From positions 124,001 through 188,000 of the forward strand of contig CAXNMF010000002.1 of the NCBI GenBank assembly GCA_964203275.1: a stretch of DNA of 64,000 bases. The letters run 5' to 3'. Within the stretch, counting starts at the first letter, position 1, and the number at the start of each line of letters is the position of its first letter. Origin of the DNA: Ga0077527 sp945862135. GTDB lineage: Bacteria; Pseudomonadota; Gammaproteobacteria; Burkholderiales; SG8-41. The notes beneath the pieces were generated by a model. That model was not told the DNA's origin. It worked only from the letters and a program-made list of their open reading frames with translations, and ran no database searches. The position numbers and the translations under genes were made by a program. Below, piece by piece: positions 1-8,885 of this stretch.

Positions 1-1
1 A

Positions 2-610
2 AAATCAACGATTCTCAGACTTGCTGCGGGGTTGTACCTTCCGTCAGGCGGGCAGGTTCGAATTGACGGCGTTGATCTCCGGCAGTTGGAGCCTGCATCG
101 TTCCGCGACCGCATCGGCTATGTCGCACAGGATCCGCAGTTGTTCATGGGAACGCTCCGCGAAAATCTGGTTTTGGCCAATACCTGGATCTCCGATTCCA
201 GTATTGTAGAGGTTCTAAAGCGTATCGATTTCTACGATGCGGTTTCCCGCCATCCCCTGGGTCTGGACATGCCATTGACCGAGGCTGGAGGCGGGTTGTC
301 TAACGGCCAACGGCAGTTGCTTGCGGTCGCCCGTTTGATGTTGCGCGATCCCGCCATCGTGTTTCTTGATGAGCCCACGTCCAATATGGACCAGAACTCC
401 GAGAGCCGGGTTATCGGCGAACTGAAAGAATGGATGAAGGGAAGGACACTCATCCTGGTCACGCACAGGCCACAACTTCTGGAGCTTGTAGAGCGCATCG
501 CTGTGGTTGATGCGGGACGATTGGTTGCGATCGGACAGAAGCAGGAAATGATCGAGCGCCTTGCCGCGGGCATCGATGTCAAACGTCATGACTCACAGGC
601 GGCAGCATGA
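2..610 (+). CDS. Type I secretion system ABC transporter ATPase, C-terminal part (gene begins before the window)
   Basis: The reading frame is already open at base 2 and gives 202 residues of a nucleotide-binding domain; the membrane and any peptidase-like domain lie outside the window. The first residues KST are the end of a Walker A motif. A Q-loop (YVAQDPQLFMGTLRENL), the ABC signature LSNGQRQ, Walker B AIVFLDEPTS and the H-loop LVTHR follow in order. Signature LSNGQ in place of LSGGQ is a mild variant. The family (HlyB/LapB type) powers one-step export of large repeat proteins or adhesins across both membranes. The stop overlaps the ATG of the HlyD-like adaptor by four bases, the usual ATPase-adaptor pairing. 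The internal TTG at 32 is not the start. Confidence 0.9.
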   Translation, partial: KSTILRLAAGLYLPSGGQVRIDGVDLRQLEPASFRDRIGYVAQDPQLFMGTLRENLVLANTWISDSSIVEVLKRIDFYDAVSRHPLGLDMPLTEAGGGLSNGQRQLLAVARLMLRDPAIVFLDEPTSNMDQNSESRVIGELKEWMKGRTLILVTHRPQLLELVERIAVVDAGRLVAIGQKQEMIERLAAGIDVKRHDSQAAA

Positions 611-1888
611 AGATCAACGTATTCGGTGTGTCGACAGTTGAGGATGATGAGCAGAGGGTCAGTCGTTATCTGGTGTGGGCGACGGGCGTCACCGTTGCAG
701 TCGCGCTGATCTGGGCGGGCAATTTTGAGCTTGATGAGATTACGAAAGCCCAGGGCCGAGTCATCCCGGCAAGCCGCGAGCAGGTGATTCAAAGTCTGGA
801 CTCCGGGGTACTTAACGAGCTGTTGGTCCGTGAAGGCGATAGTGTCGTTGCCGGGCAGATTCTATTAAAAATAGACGATGCGCGAAGCGGGCCCATGTTC
901 CGGGAAGCCCGCGCAAAAAAAGTGGCCCTCGCGGCTCAGGCGTCCCGTCTGCGGGCTGAGGCCTTGTCATTGCCGCTGGAATTTCCCCCGGAAGTTATGG
1001 CGCAACCCGAGTTAGTGAAACAGGAGCGACAGGCATATATGGCGCGGCGCCAAGCACTGGATCAGCAGGTTGCGTCTGTGAAGAACTCGCTGACGGCCAA
1101 TGCGTCTTCAGTCAAAGCCGTTCAGGCATCGATTGCCGCAACGGGCCGGGAACTGCGAGATGACGCGGCCGCTCGTCGCCCAGGGTGTCATTTCCGAAGT
1201 TGAGGTGCTGAGGCTGCAGCGTCAATTAGCTGATCTGCAACGGCAAGTGGCTGATCTCGCGCGGCAGCAGGCTGATCTAGAGGGGCAGATCGTGGAGCGG
1301 CGCAATCGGTACCTGACTGAGGCAAACAATGAACTGGTCAAGGTTGGTTCCGAGTTGTCGCAGGCTGGGGAAACGGCAGATGCGCGCGAGGATGCCTTCC
1401 GGCGCACTGTGGTTCGCTCTCCGGTCAAAGGAATTATCAAGAATGTTCAACTAACCACAGTAGGTGCGGTTATTCAGCCCGCCCAGAATATCCTCGAGAT
1501 CGTTCCCACCGAGGATGAAATGCTCGTTGAAGCGTATGTAAAACCAGCGGAGGTTGCTTTCCTCAAAATTGGCATGCCGGCGACGGTAAAGCTGACTGCT
1601 TACGACTATAACCGCTACGGCGGCCTTCAAGGCACATTGGAGCACCTGAGTCCGGATACCCTCAAGGATGAGCGCAACCGGAGATCAGGCAATCCGGTGG
1701 AACTGGAGGAGGGGTTGTATCGCATCATTGTCCGCATTCGGGATACGGACCGCATGCGGCACGGGATGAATATGCAGCCGATCCCCGGGATGACTGCGTT
1801 TGTGGAAATCAGGACCGGCAGCAAAACGGTACTGGAATACCTGTTCCGGCCGCTTCAATCAGTAACGCAAGCGTTGCGAGAGCGTTAG
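607..1888 (+). CDS. HlyD-family type I secretion periplasmic adaptor (single-base frameshift near 1156)
   Basis: The inner-membrane fusion protein of the same type I exporter would have about 426 residues if one base is removed. The N-terminal part (607 to about 1155) has a short cytoplasmic tail, one membrane helix at about residues 20-42 and the lipoyl-like half ASREQVIQSLDSGVL. The second part (from 1157, next frame) has a long coiled coil, the lipoyl half RSPVKGIIKNVQLTTVGAV and the beta-barrel ending in FVEIRTGSKTVLEYLFRPL, a classic HlyD C-terminus. The two frames join cleanly as REL-EMTRPLVAQGVISEVE when the C at 1156 is skipped. As written, translation stops at 1203. It may be a real null allele or a sequence error. 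Start ATG 607 overlaps the ATPase stop. Confidence 0.85.
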
Positions 1889-1935
1889 TCTGGTAGTCTG
1901 AATTTTATTATTTTAAATCTGACTGTTCTTTTGAA

Positions 1936-2181
1936 CTAGCTTTCAATCCGGTCAATCGCTTTCTTGCAGATAGCGACTACCCGTTTGTGTGCTGTTTTGC
2001 GCTTGCGCCGGCTTGCATGTTCAGGAATGTCTTCAATTTTCTTGATGACACTTTTGAAGGCGCGTAAGAGTTGTTTGGACTCGGCAAGTATGTTCGGGTA
2101 TTTCCTGAGCACTGAGATGTCTCTTCGGGTTAGCGCCTGAAGGACTTCATACTGCGTTCGGGATACTTTTAATGATTTCAT
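1936..2181 (-). CDS. Small basic hypothetical protein
   Basis: An open frame of 81 codons reads leftward, convergent with the adaptor gene. The product is very basic, with Lys/Arg-rich segments near residues 19-27 and 57-68 (SRRKRKTAHKRVV), mostly predicted helical, with no membrane segment or signal peptide. A weak GAGA ribosome site lies about seven bases before the ATG. I do not recognise a family. It could be a nucleic-acid-binding protein judging only by charge. It sits in an AT-rich stretch unlike the surrounding core genes, which fits recent acquisition. Confidence 0.45.
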   Translation of the reverse strand: MKSLKVSRTQYEVLQALTRRDISVLRKYPNILAESKQLLRAFKSVIKKIEDIPEHASRRKRKTAHKRVVAICKKAIDRIES

Positions 2182-2509
2182 GATTTTCTCGAATGATTAG
2201 TTAACTGAGGGCTGAGAAAATTTATTGAGCATTTTCAGTTTGGTCATTGATTCGCTTCATGCGGCGCAAATTTGCTAACAATATCTGTGGATAAAAATTA
2301 GAGAGCCGCCCTGGATACTCCATTAACCTATTGATTTTTAAAAATTATTTTTATCTATTTAAAAAAAGAAGTGAATTCGAGCCGATCTGTTTTTCGTGCA
2401 ACCTCTTGTGGCGCAGGAATTTAATTCTCGGATGAAACTGTTCAAGTTTGATGGCTGGAAGTCGAAATAGTCTGTAACAGCTATGCCACAATGAGAAGAG
2501 AGGTGCAGA
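2182..2509. other. AT-rich divergent intergenic region
   Basis: These 328 bases separate two divergent small genes and contain no convincing open frame. The centre (about 2325-2370) is runs of A and T, much richer than the flanking core genome. It probably holds promoters for both small genes, but I cannot assign clear -35/-10 pairs. No tRNA, repeat array or insertion-sequence end was seen. Confidence 0.5.
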
Positions 2510-2710
2510 TTGATCAATATGGAGAATCTCATGGAAACGACGGAATCAAACAAAATTTCCAAGGACATGAACTGGGCCGACTATTTTGACTCCCTTATCA
2601 ATGAAGCTTGGCTGGAGTCCCGCAAGCATGGGTCTCTGGGGATCAATTTCGCAGACCTGAAAGCGAAGAGGCCAGAGGCGCTTGAGGAAATGCGTGACAG
2701 CAAGAATTGA
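2510..2710 (+). CDS. Small acidic hypothetical protein
   Basis: The 66-codon frame reads rightward. TTG at 2510 is preceded six bases upstream by AGAGAGG (2497-2503), a good ribosome site; the in-frame ATG at 2519 is 15 bases away and less well placed. The product begins MINMENLMETTESNK and has a WADYFDSLINEAWLESRK helix-like segment. It is soluble and acidic overall. I do not recognise a family. It is flanked by other orphan small genes next to the type I exporter, so a link to secretion is possible but unsupported. Confidence 0.5.
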   Translation: MINMENLMETTESNKISKDMNWADYFDSLINEAWLESRKHGSLGINFADLKAKRPEALEEMRDSKN

Positions 2711-2732
2711 CTGGCTCGCTCGGCAATAAACG

Positions 2733-3032
2733 TTAATCCGCGGTATCCCGGTTTTGCGGTGAGATCATCAGTAAAAAAGGGATCTCGCCCGCGCCAAGAA
2801 TCAATGAACCCGTTGCCAACACGATCTTTTTAGTATTTTTGTTGATGGCGTGGTCCAGATGATAGGTCATTGGCGACGGATAGCTGCCCTCGCTGTCCAG
2901 ATGTTTGATGAATGCATCAACGACTTCCGAAGCTGGCAGGTCCAGCAAATCGGACGGAGCATCAAACGTATACATTTCGTTTCCGCCGGTTTCTGAATCA
3001 ATCATCGCTGCACAGAATGTCTTTTGCGCCAT
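2733..3032 (-). CDS. Hypothetical protein, 99 residues
   Basis: An AAGGTAA ribosome site sits four bases before ATG 3032, so this is probably translated. The product starts MAQKTFCAAMIDSETGG, has a helical stretch SEVVDAFIKHLDSEG at about residues 35-49, and a moderately hydrophobic segment near residues 71-90 (VLATGSLILGAGEIPFLLM) that is short for a membrane span. I know no family. Its convergent neighbour at 2510-2710 ends 22 bases away. Not assigned a function. Confidence 0.55.
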   Translation of the reverse strand: MAQKTFCAAMIDSETGGNEMYTFDAPSDLLDLPASEVVDAFIKHLDSEGSYPSPMTYHLDHAINKNTKKIVLATGSLILGAGEIPFLLMISPQNRDTAD

Positions 3033-3345
3033 GTTTACCTTGCGTGGTTTAAGCTAAACAGGCAGATAACATCAATTATGTGACGAAATGATGTCAATGG
3101 CGAACCGCGCCCAATTTTGCGTGCAAGTCTTGCCAAGAAACCCGGAAGGTGGATCTGCTGGCATTGGTTTGCAGTGCAGTGGGCGCGGTAGCGAAGCGGT
3201 CGCGCCGATTAGCCCGCTGGTCGATAAGTCATTTTTCAAGCTGTGGGAGCTTGATCTACCTCTGCCAATCCAAATTACAGCAGCGCAGTCCGTTAACGCG
3301 AATGTTGGCTTTATTTGCCCAATTCCATCTAATCAGCAGGGCAAT
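3033..3345. other. Intergenic region with no supported gene
   Basis: These 313 bases lie between the small gene ending at 3032 and the ppk2 stop. An open frame runs through it on the plus strand (3088-3489) but it continues over the end of ppk2, has no ribosome site and reads as low-quality composition, so I do not call it. I saw no terminator hairpin, repeat or recognisable transposase fragment. Confidence 0.5.
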
Positions 3346-4275
3346 TCAATAAACAGCAGGGACAAACATTTCCTTGGGAACGGGATTGCGAAAATATTCC
3401 GGGTTGTAAACACGTTCGGGCAGAACTACGGGCGGGTGTTCTACTTCTTCGTAAGGCACTTGGCTGAGGAGGTGATGAATACAGTTTAGGCGAGCCTTTT
3501 TCTTGTCGACCGCCTCAATAATCCACCAGGGCGCTTCGGGAATATGTGTGCGCTCAAGCATGGTTTCCTTGACCTTGGTGTAGTCTTCCCAGCGACGCCG
3601 GGACTCCATGTCCATCGGGCTGAGTTTCCACTGTTTTAACGGGTCATGTATGCGCATTTTGAAGCGCAGTTCTTGTTCGTCATCAGTGATTGAGAACCAG
3701 TATTTGATCAAGATGATGCCGGATCGGATCAGCATTTTCTCGAATTCTGGAACGCTGCGATAAAACTCTTCGTATTCTTCCTCATTACAGAAGCCCATAA
3801 CTTTTTCTACGCCCGCACGGTTATACCAACTGCGGTCAAAGAGGACTATTTCGCCGGCAGCAGGCAGGTGCGAGACGTAACGCTGGAAATACCACTGTGT
3901 CCGTTCCCGCGCACTCGGTGCCGGCAATGCGGCCACCCGGCAGACGCGAGGATTCAGGCGCTGGGTGATGCGTTTGATGACGCCCCCTTTGCCCGCTGCA
4001 TCACGGCCTTCGAAGAGCACTACGACTTTCAACCCTTGGTTAACTACCCAGTCTTGAAGTTTTACAAGTTCCCCCTGTAGCCGAAAAAGCTCTCGAAAGT
4101 AGAAGTGTCTATCCGTATCGGATGACTTGCTTGCCGCCTCTGCAGCCTCTTCGACCAAGTCATTCATTCGGTCGTCGTCGATCTCCATTTCGAGCTCTTC
4201 ATCAAAACCGTCCAGCATCTCAGCGTGAATTCGGCGTTCGTAATCGTTAAGTTCGTTGGATTTATCTGAATTCAT
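3346..4275 (-). CDS. ppk2: Polyphosphate kinase 2 (PPK2 family)
   Basis: PPK2 enzymes move phosphate between polyphosphate and nucleotides, usually making NTP from NDP. The 309-residue product has an acidic N-terminal extension (about residues 1-55), then the PPK2 core: Walker A GRDAAGKGGVIKRI at about 90, the lid region with SARERTQWYFQRYV, Walker B VLFDRSWYNRAGVE, and the conserved YWFSITDDEQ and RTHIPEAPWWII blocks. Length and single PPK2 domain fit the class I form, though substrate preference cannot be read from sequence with certainty. Start ATG 4275 is the first in frame. It is divergent from the glutamate-synthase-like gene, separated by 261 bases, and appears monocistronic. Confidence 0.92.
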   Translation of the reverse strand: MNSDKSNELNDYERRIHAEMLDGFDEELEMEIDDDRMNDLVEEAAEAASKSSDTDRHFYFRELFRLQGELVKLQDWVVNQGLKVVVLFEGRDAAGKGGVIKRITQRLNPRVCRVAALPAPSARERTQWYFQRYVSHLPAAGEIVLFDRSWYNRAGVEKVMGFCNEEEYEEFYRSVPEFEKMLIRSGIILIKYWFSITDDEQELRFKMRIHDPLKQWKLSPMDMESRRRWEDYTKVKETMLERTHIPEAPWWIIEAVDKKKARLNCIHHLLSQVPYEEVEHPPVVLPERVYNPEYFRNPVPKEMFVPAVY

Positions 4276-4536
4276 AGTGGCTCAATTGCGTAAATGGACT
4301 AAGCATGCATGAGGGATGCAAGCATAAAAGACTGGCATTACATCACAAAAATTATAGCCATTTAAGATGACGGCATTTTTACAGGCCCGGCTAATCGGGG
4401 TGAGTGCAATCTCCCGGCTCTCTAATCAACAGCAGAGCCGCAACCGCGACTTGTCATCAATCCGACATTTACGATGGGTTACATTAACAAAAGGCATCGC
4501 CCCGTGGTGCTGGTTTGCACATCAGGGATCCTATCG

Positions 4537-6186
4537 ATGCAATTCCTGTTGTTACCTTTCCGCCGCCGCTATGCCACGATGACATTGATGGTCATCGCAG
4601 CATGCGCTTCATTCGTGCTGGCGCAGACTTGGAGCATGTTCTGGTTGCCCTGCATCTTGGCCGCGGCGTTGTCGCTGCTCGGTCTGCACGATCTCCTTCA
4701 GACCCGACACAGTGTGCTGCGCAGTTACCCGATTGCCGCCCACGTCCGCTTCCTGCTGGAGCACATCCGTCCGGAAATCCGCCAATATTTTCTTGAGGAC
4801 GATTCGACCGGTACGCCGTTCGCACGCAAAAAACGTGCGATCGTTTATCAACGCGCCAAAGGGCAGCTTGACAAGGTGCCATTCGGCACTCAACTGGACG
4901 TCTATGACACCGCGTTCGAGTGGTTGAGCCATTCGGTATCCGCATGCGAACCTTCGCGCGAACCGTTCCGGGTAATGATTGGCGGTCCGGCCTGCACTCG
5001 TCCCTATGCCGCCTCTATATTCAATATCTCGGCAATGAGTTTCGGCGCGCTGAGTGCCAACGCAGTGCGCGCTCTGAACAAGGGTGCCCGGCTCGGCGGA
5101 TTTGCCCAGGATACCGGTGAAGGTGGTGTCAGCGCCTATCACCGTGAACACGGCGGCGACCTGATCTGGGAAATCGGCAGCGGCTATTTCGGCTGCCGAA
5201 ACGAAGACGGCAGTTTTTCGGCGCAACACTTCGTCGAAACCGCATCTGCGGACCAGATCCGTATGATTGAGATCAAACTCTCCCAAGGGGCCAAACCCGG
5301 TCACGGTGGCGTGCTGCCTGCCGCCAAGGTATCGCCGGAGATCGCTGCGACACGAGGCATACCGATGGGCGTTGATTGTGTCTCCCCGGCACGGCACAGC
5401 GCGTTTTCAACGCCAGTCGAACTGCTGGAATTCGTCGCCACGCTGCGGCAACTGTCCGGCGGAAAACCGACCGGGTTCAAACTGTGCATCGGTCACCCAT
5501 GGGAATTTCTCGCTATCTGCAAGGCGATGCTGCAAACCGGTATTACGCCGGATTTCATCGTCATCGACGGCACAGAGGGCGGCACCGGCGCAGCCCCTCT
5601 GGAATTTGTCGATCACATCGGCATGCCCCTACGCGACGGCCTGACGTTTGCCCACAACGCCCTCGTCGGGCTGAACCTGCGCCAGAAAATCCGTATCGGC
5701 GCTGCCGGCAAGATCACCTCCGCGTTCGACATTGCGCGCGTCATGGCGCTGGGCGCCGACTGGTGCAACGCCGCGCGCGGATTCATGTTCGCCATCGGCT
5801 GCATCCAGGCGCAGAGCTGCCATACCGACCGTTGCCCGACAGGAGTCGCGACTCAGGATATTTATCGCCAACGCTCGCTTGTGGTCAATGACAAGGCCGA
5901 ACGTGTGTTGCGTTTTCATCAGTCCACGCTGCAGGCGCTGGCTGAGGTCATTGCAGCTGCTGGGCTGCGCTCCCCGGACCAACTCATGCTGAATCATCTA
6001 TGGCGGCGTGTTTCGGCCAATTGCGTTGAAAGTTATGCGCAAATCTATCCGGCACTCCCACCCGGTGCACTCCTCAACGGCACCGATGATCCGCGTTATG
6101 CCGAAGCATGGGCACTGGCGCGCGCCGACAGCTTCATGCCGGTTGCGGTACACGCCGCAGAGATCGCCGGTCGGCAGCTTGCATGA
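4537..6186 (+). CDS. FMN-binding glutamate-synthase-family oxidoreductase, membrane anchored
   Basis: The protein (549 residues) resembles the FMN/iron-sulfur half of glutamate synthase (GltB domain 2/3) without the glutaminase half. Two hydrophobic segments lie at about residues 12-50, then the FMN barrel: ISAMSFGALSANAVRALNKG, GEGGVSAYH, KPGHGGVLPAAKVS, VIDGTEGGTGAAP, and a three-cysteine cluster motif CIQAQSCHTDRCPTGVATQ near the C-terminus. The electron donor and substrate are unknown for such stand-alone proteins. ATG 4537 is chosen because AGGGA lies eight bases upstream and the residues before it (from ATG 4474) are not family-like; 4474 remains possible. Monocistronic. Confidence 0.82.
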   Translation: MQFLLLPFRRRYATMTLMVIAACASFVLAQTWSMFWLPCILAAALSLLGLHDLLQTRHSVLRSYPIAAHVRFLLEHIRPEIRQYFLEDDSTGTPFARKKRAIVYQRAKGQLDKVPFGTQLDVYDTAFEWLSHSVSACEPSREPFRVMIGGPACTRPYAASIFNISAMSFGALSANAVRALNKGARLGGFAQDTGEGGVSAYHREHGGDLIWEIGSGYFGCRNEDGSFSAQHFVETASADQIRMIEIKLSQGAKPGHGGVLPAAKVSPEIAATRGIPMGVDCVSPARHSAFSTPVELLEFVATLRQLSGGKPTGFKLCIGHPWEFLAICKAMLQTGITPDFIVIDGTEGGTGAAPLEFVDHIGMPLRDGLTFAHNALVGLNLRQKIRIGAAGKITSAFDIARVMALGADWCNAARGFMFAIGCIQAQSCHTDRCPTGVATQDIYRQRSLVVNDKAERVLRFHQSTLQALAEVIAAAGLRSPDQLMLNHLWRRVSANCVESYAQIYPALPPGALLNGTDDPRYAEAWALARADSFMPVAVHAAEIAGRQLA

Positions 6187-6256
6187 CCTCATGGCGTTAT
6201 GTAACCGCTGTGGATGTGGCCTGACTGGTTTTTTATGTCAGGTTCAATGACGTACG

Positions 6257-6370
6257 TTACTGCATAGCCGCCGCCTGTTCTGATGCTGGCGGTTTCGCGT
6301 TTATTGCGGCGTGGTCCGGCGGCCGACAGCCCAGCGCATTGTGCGGTCGGGTGAATACTGTTTTTTATGG
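6257..6370 (-). pseudogene. IS3-type transposase C-terminal remnant
   Basis: Reading leftward, the frame ending at the TAA at 6257 encodes TRPHNALGCRPP followed by a short Pro/Ala-rich tail. The block RPHxALGYRPP is the hallmark of the end of IS3-superfamily integrase-type transposases. The same frame is closed by a stop near 6370, so only about 35 codons survive and no catalytic DDE core or inverted ends are visible. It lies between the oxidoreductase gene and the 3' end of tRNA-Ser. It is called from one motif, so a chance resemblance is not excluded. Confidence 0.55.
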
Positions 6371-6442
6371 CAGCAGATTTTCTGTGGCGAAATGTTCGGC
6401 GGATAAGTTCCCGCGTTCACGTCATAGTGGGTGACTCATATT

Positions 6443-6483
6443 CGTGCGAATTCCGTGCGAATTTCGAACGGTATATTCGCACG
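6443..6483. repeat. Short direct and inverted repeat cluster
   Basis: CGTGCGAATT occurs twice in direct orientation (6443-6452 and 6454-6463, one base apart), and its complement ATTCGCACG occurs at 6475-6483. The arrangement looks like a protein-binding site or an element end. It lies about 160 bases beyond the 3' end of tRNA-Ser. The rest of 6187-6639 outside this and the transposase remnant shows no gene. Confidence 0.55.
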
Positions 6484-6639
6484 GGCACGCCACTTGATTG
6501 TCACTGCATATCTTGTCATCCGTTGTCTGGCGCGCGCTGAGCGGGTTTCAAGTGGCTGATTTACTAGCACTAGAAGAGCGCAAACGGGAGGGATTAGATT
6601 TTGCCGAAGAACTTAAATTTTCTATTAAATTCAATGGCT

Positions 6640-6731
6640 TGGCGGAGAGGGAGGGATTCGAACCCTCGTTACGGCTTTCACCGTAAACACGCTTTCCAGG
6701 CGTGCGACTTAAACCACTCATCCACCTCTCC
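6640..6731 (-). tRNA. tRNA-Ser (anticodon GGA)
   Basis: The complement strand folds as a class II tRNA of 92 bases including an encoded CCA. Acceptor GGAGAGG pairs with CCTCTCC. The anticodon stem is CACGC/GCGTG with loop CTGGAAA and anticodon GGA (6695-6697), reading UCC and UCU. A long variable arm with an ACGG...CCGT stem and the T arm GAGGG-TTCGAAT-CCCTC follow. The gene stands alone with its 3' end toward the transposase remnant. Confidence 0.97.
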
Positions 6732-6780
6732 GAGGGCGCAAATTCTATCATGGCAAAGCCGCGTTCTTGATCGCCCGACC

Positions 6781-6810
6781 AAAAAACAAGGCCCGCCGAA
6801 GCGGGCCTTG
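6781..6810 (-). terminator. Rho-independent terminator of the symporter operon
   Basis: A perfect ten-pair stem CAAGGCCCGC / GCGGGCCTTG (6787-6796 with 6801-6810) closes a CGAA-type tetraloop. Read on the minus strand it is followed by six U residues (6786-6781). It begins 25 bases after the symporter stop, so it ends the DUF4212-symporter transcript before the tRNA gene. Confidence 0.9.
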
Positions 6811-6835
6811 TTGTTGGTGGTGTAACTGAACCGGT

Positions 6836-8885
6836 TTATGCGGCTTTCAGGTTCGGGTAGCGAACGTGTTCCACCAGTTCCTGGGTTTCCTTGTCTGGGG
6901 CCGGGGTCAGCATGCTGACGATGACAATCGTCAGCAGTCCGATCGGCAGACCGAAAACGCCGGCCGAGATCGGGTTCAGTCCGAACCACAGATCCATTTT
7001 CGGAACACCCATATTGGTGAAGAACGGGTAGGTGCGCATCATGTAGTAGAGGCAGACCGAAAGGCCGGCCGTCATGCCGATGATGGCTCCCCACTTGTTG
7101 GCCCGTTTCCAGAATACCCCAAGCACCAGCGGCGGGAAAAACGCCGATGCTGCAAGCGAGAACGCCGCACCGACCAGGAACAGGATGTCACCTGGTTTCA
7201 GCGAGGTCACCCAGGCTGCGGTGATGGCCACGACAATCAGCAGGACCTTGGAGATCGTCACGCGTTTCCCGGTAGAGGCCGAGGGATCGATCATTTTGTA
7301 ATACAGGTCATGGGACAGCGCGTTGGCAATCGTCAGCAGCAGCCCGTCCGCGGTGGACAGCGCGGCAGCCAGACCGCCGGCAGCGACCAATCCCGATACC
7401 ACATAGGGCAGGCCTGCGATTTCCGGTGTCGCCAGTACGATCAGGTCGCCGCCGATTACCACTTCGGCCCACTGGACGATGCCGTCCTTGTTGATGTCGG
7501 CGATGCTGAGCAATGACGGATCAACCTTGGCCCATGCTGCCGCCCATCCCGGCAGTGATGCGAAACTACTGCCGACCAGGTTGGTGAACATGTCGTACTT
7601 GGCCAATACTGCAAGGCAGGGCGCTGTGAAGTAGAGCAGGAAGATGAAGAACAGCGACCAGAACACGGAGACCCGGGCTTGCTGAACGCTGGGCGTCGTG
7701 TAGTAACGCATCAGGATGTGCGGCAGTGCTGCAGTACCAAACATCATGCAGAACACGATACCCAGGAAGTTGAGCTTGGCTGTGTAACGCGCGTCCTCAT
7801 CCTTGCCGGGGTAAGGGTCGGCATGGGGTTTGACCGGCGCTGCGCGTGCAATCAGTCCTTTGTCCTTGTTCCATTGCCCCTTGGCTGCGGCTTCGTCTTT
7901 CGGATAGGCGGCGAGCGCTTTCTCTGCTGCGGCGATTTGATCAGCCGGTGCGTTGGCGGCCTTGAGGCTGGCCAGGTTCTGCTCGAGTTTGGTTTTGCCG
8001 TCTGCATAAGCCTTGGCTGGGTCTTTCAATGCAGCATTGGCCGCATCAGCCTTGTCCTTGAAAATCTTGCGGACTTCCAGTTCTTTGGGGTCAGCGTTGA
8101 TTTTCTTTTCCAGTTCGCCAACTTTCTGCAGCGTGACACCGTAAGCGATCTGCGGCACCGGGATGCCGGTGTGTTTGATCCCGAGCCAGACCACAGGCGT
8201 CATGTAGGCGATGATCAGGATGATGTACTGCGCCACCTGAGTCCAGGTCACTGCTTTCATGCCGCCCAGCATCGAGCACACCAGAATGCCGCCGAGACCG
8301 ACAAACACACCGATGCCGAACTCCAGGCCGGTGAAACGGCTCGTGATCAGGCCGACGCCGTAGATCTGCGCCACCACGTAAACAAAAGAGCAGGTGATCG
8401 CCGCGATGATGCCGATGGTGCGGATGATGTTGCCGCCATAACGGGCGCCGAGGAAGTCTGGAATCGTGAACTGGCCGAATTTGCGCAGGTAGGGCGCGAG
8501 GAACAGCGCGACCAGGCAATAACCGCCGGTCCAGCCCATGCATGAAGGCCAGGCCGTCGAACCCCGACAGGAACAGCGTGCCGGCCATGCCGATGAAGGA
8601 GGCTGCACTCATCCAGTCGGCGCCGGTCGCCATGCCGTTGAACAAGGCAGGAACCCTTCGACCGGCAACATAGTATTCCGACACTTCAGCGGTGCGGCTC
8701 ATGATGCCGATGCCGGCATACAAGCCTACGGTTGCGAACAGGAATACATAGCCGATCCAGGCTTTGGACAGTCCCATCTGTTCGGCAATGGCAAGTCCGA
8801 ACAGGAACAGCAGGAAGCCACCGGTGTACCAAGAGTAGGTTTTTTTAAGCTGCTGGTTGAAAGCTGCATGCGAGAAGGCGCTCAT
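6836..8885 (-). CDS. Sodium/solute symporter, acetate-type large subunit (frameshift at 8535-8537)
   Basis: This is the large subunit of a two-part cation/solute symporter of the SSS family (VC_2705-like), probably importing acetate or another short acid. The N-terminal part runs from ATG 8885 to about 8538; the rest is in the next frame to 6836. Removing one C from the CCC at 8535-8537 restores FMHGWTGGYCLVALFLAPYL and a protein of about 682 residues. It has 12-13 hydrophobic segments plus a hydrophilic Ala/Lys-rich insert (roughly residues 240-360) seen in this subfamily. ATG 8885 overlaps the small-subunit stop by four bases. It may be a sequence error or a true null allele. Confidence 0.85.

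Noticed and set aside
3088..3489. Plus-strand open frame of 133 codons
   Set aside because: No ribosome site; it runs over the 3' end of ppk2 and has no recognisable protein character.
6498..6825. Open frames reading GFEP-type peptides across 6600-6690
   Set aside because: They read through tRNA-Ser; the GFEP peptide is the usual artefact of translating a tRNA T arm.
7679..8545. Antisense frame of 288 codons over the symporter gene
   Set aside because: Shadow of the symporter coding strand with no start signal.
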